A stretch of 63,450 nucleotides of DNA, from assembly GCA_016180815.1 (NCBI GenBank), contig JACPAN010000022.1, positions 1 through 63,450 on the forward strand, given 5' to 3'. Source of the DNA: Elusimicrobiota bacterium (GTDB lineage Bacteria; Elusimicrobiota; Elusimicrobia; JACQPE01). A model generated the notes under the pieces. That model did no database searches. It worked only from the letters and a program-made list of their open reading frames with translations, and had not been told where the DNA came from. Of this stretch, positions 62,803 to 63,450 are shown piece by piece; within the stretch, counting starts at the first letter, position 1; each line of letters opens with the position of its first letter. The translations under genes were made by a program, and so were the position numbers.

Positions 62803-63450
62803 GGCTTCGCCGGCCGGCGCCGGTCCGGGGTTCGCCGACAGCGTCGTTCGTTTTTACTCCGGGCTTTTTCAAGAATGGCGGCGGGCGACGTCTTTTAAGA
62901 GCCCGGACCTTGATTCTTTTTTTCTCAATAAAGACCGAGTCGAGGTCGGCTTGACTCCTCATGATGTCGTTTATGAAGAAGGCAAATTGCGCCTTCTTCA
63001 TTATCGAGCCCAATCCAAAAAAGTTTTGCGCCCGCCGCTGCTTGTCGTTTACGCGCTGGTCAACCGGCCGTATATCCTTGATTTAAGGCCGGGCCGAAGC
63101 GTGATCGAGGCGTTGGTCAAAGGCGGCGTGGATGTTTACCTGATTGATTGGGGCGCGCCGGATTTAGCCGATCGCTATTTGGATTTGGATGATTACGTTT
63201 CCGGCTTGATCCCTCGCTGCGCCGAGCGCGCGATGAAGCGCGCCGGAACCGACAAGGTGTCGATGCTGGGCTATTGCATGGGCGGGACTCTGTCGACGAT
63301 GTTTGCGGCCACGCATCCCGGCTGGGTCAAGAATTTGATTTTGATGGCCGCGCCTATTGATTTTCATGTCCGCGAGGGCCTGTTGAATTTATGGAGCGAC
63401 GCACGCAATTATGACGTGGATCAATTGGTCGACGCCTATGGCAACGTGCC
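62765..63450 (+). CDS. phaC: Class III polyhydroxyalkanoate synthase, 5' part
   Basis: 228 complete codons, then the window ends. Likely start GTG 62765, inside phaE; no ATG occurs in frame before the conserved region. Lead motif VVRFYSGLFQEWRR, then PPLLVVYALVNRPYILDLRP with the oxyanion region, DVYLIDWGAPD, and the nucleophile elbow GYCMGGT with the catalytic Cys. These are typical of PhaC that polymerises hydroxyacyl-CoA. The catalytic Asp and His lie beyond the edge. The N-terminus is short, as in class III enzymes. Confidence 0.92.
   Translation, partial: MATTKKRKSSGAEASPAGAGPGFADSVVRFYSGLFQEWRRATSFKSPDLDSFFLNKDRVEVGLTPHDVVYEEGKLRLLHYRAQSKKVLRPPLLVVYALVNRPYILDLRPGRSVIEALVKGGVDVYLIDWGAPDLADRYLDLDDYVSGLIPRCAERAMKRAGTDKVSMLGYCMGGTLSTMFAATHPGWVKNLILMAAPIDFHVREGLLNLWSDARNYDVDQLVDAYGNV

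Overview
The window reads as bacterial chromosome from a diderm (two-membrane) organism. Many products carry Sec signal peptides or outer-membrane-barrel-like C-termini, and there is a PorV-like porin beside a protease ending in a FlgD-like sorting domain, a WecB/GmhA sugar pathway and a class III polyhydroxyalkanoate synthase. Genes are dense, often overlap by 1-11 bases, and sit on both strands. I cannot name the taxon from sequence alone. The mixture (PorV/FlgD-like secretion without recognisable Bacteroidota features, very large secreted proteins) recalls uncultivated phyla such as Elusimicrobiota or Omnitrophota; this is inference. No rRNA, tRNA, CRISPR array, transposase or phage gene was seen.

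Layout. 0-4 kb: two secreted surface proteins and a response regulator. 4-11 kb: mtnA, pckA, a secreted barrel-like protein and dnaE. 11-16 kb: an origin-proximal type block, nudix-mnmG-rhomboid-parA-parB, with three perfect parS palindromes, one of them inside the mnmG coding sequence. 17-20 kb: excisionase-like HTH, a tiny duplicated-motif protein, panE, folD, and a VOC protein. 20-28 kb: desaturase, then a minus-strand run hisS-aspS-phoH::ybeY-queG, preceded by a Crp-family regulator. 28-34 kb: divergent from crp, an exported M36-like protease with seven delta-60 repeats plus a PorV-like protein, behind a near-consensus CRP box. 34-40 kb: wecB, tmk, holB, a FecR-domain protein, gmhA and a secreted protein.

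40-61.5 kb is the accessory, least explained part. It opens with an 11.4-kb gene for a ~3,790-residue exported protein that appears to contain several TolC-like helical modules. After it come a 54-codon small gene, a NACHT-like ATPase with a promoter directly followed by an intrinsic terminator, a glycine-zipper membrane protein and a decayed papain-like gene. The rest is an exported kinase-like protein, two exported HExxH metallopeptidase-like proteins, an exported hexapeptide beta-helix and another secreted protein. 61.5-63.45 kb: a PAP2-type membrane phosphatase, then mini-phaE and phaC, which runs off the end.

How it fits together: core replication, segregation and translation genes flank two modules for building and decorating the cell surface. 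The protease/PorV pair looks like substrate and carrier of a type-9-like export route under cAMP-type control. The giant protein with its secreted neighbours could be an undescribed envelope or antagonism system. That grouping rests on co-location, shared signal peptides and unusual domains, not on a recognised family.
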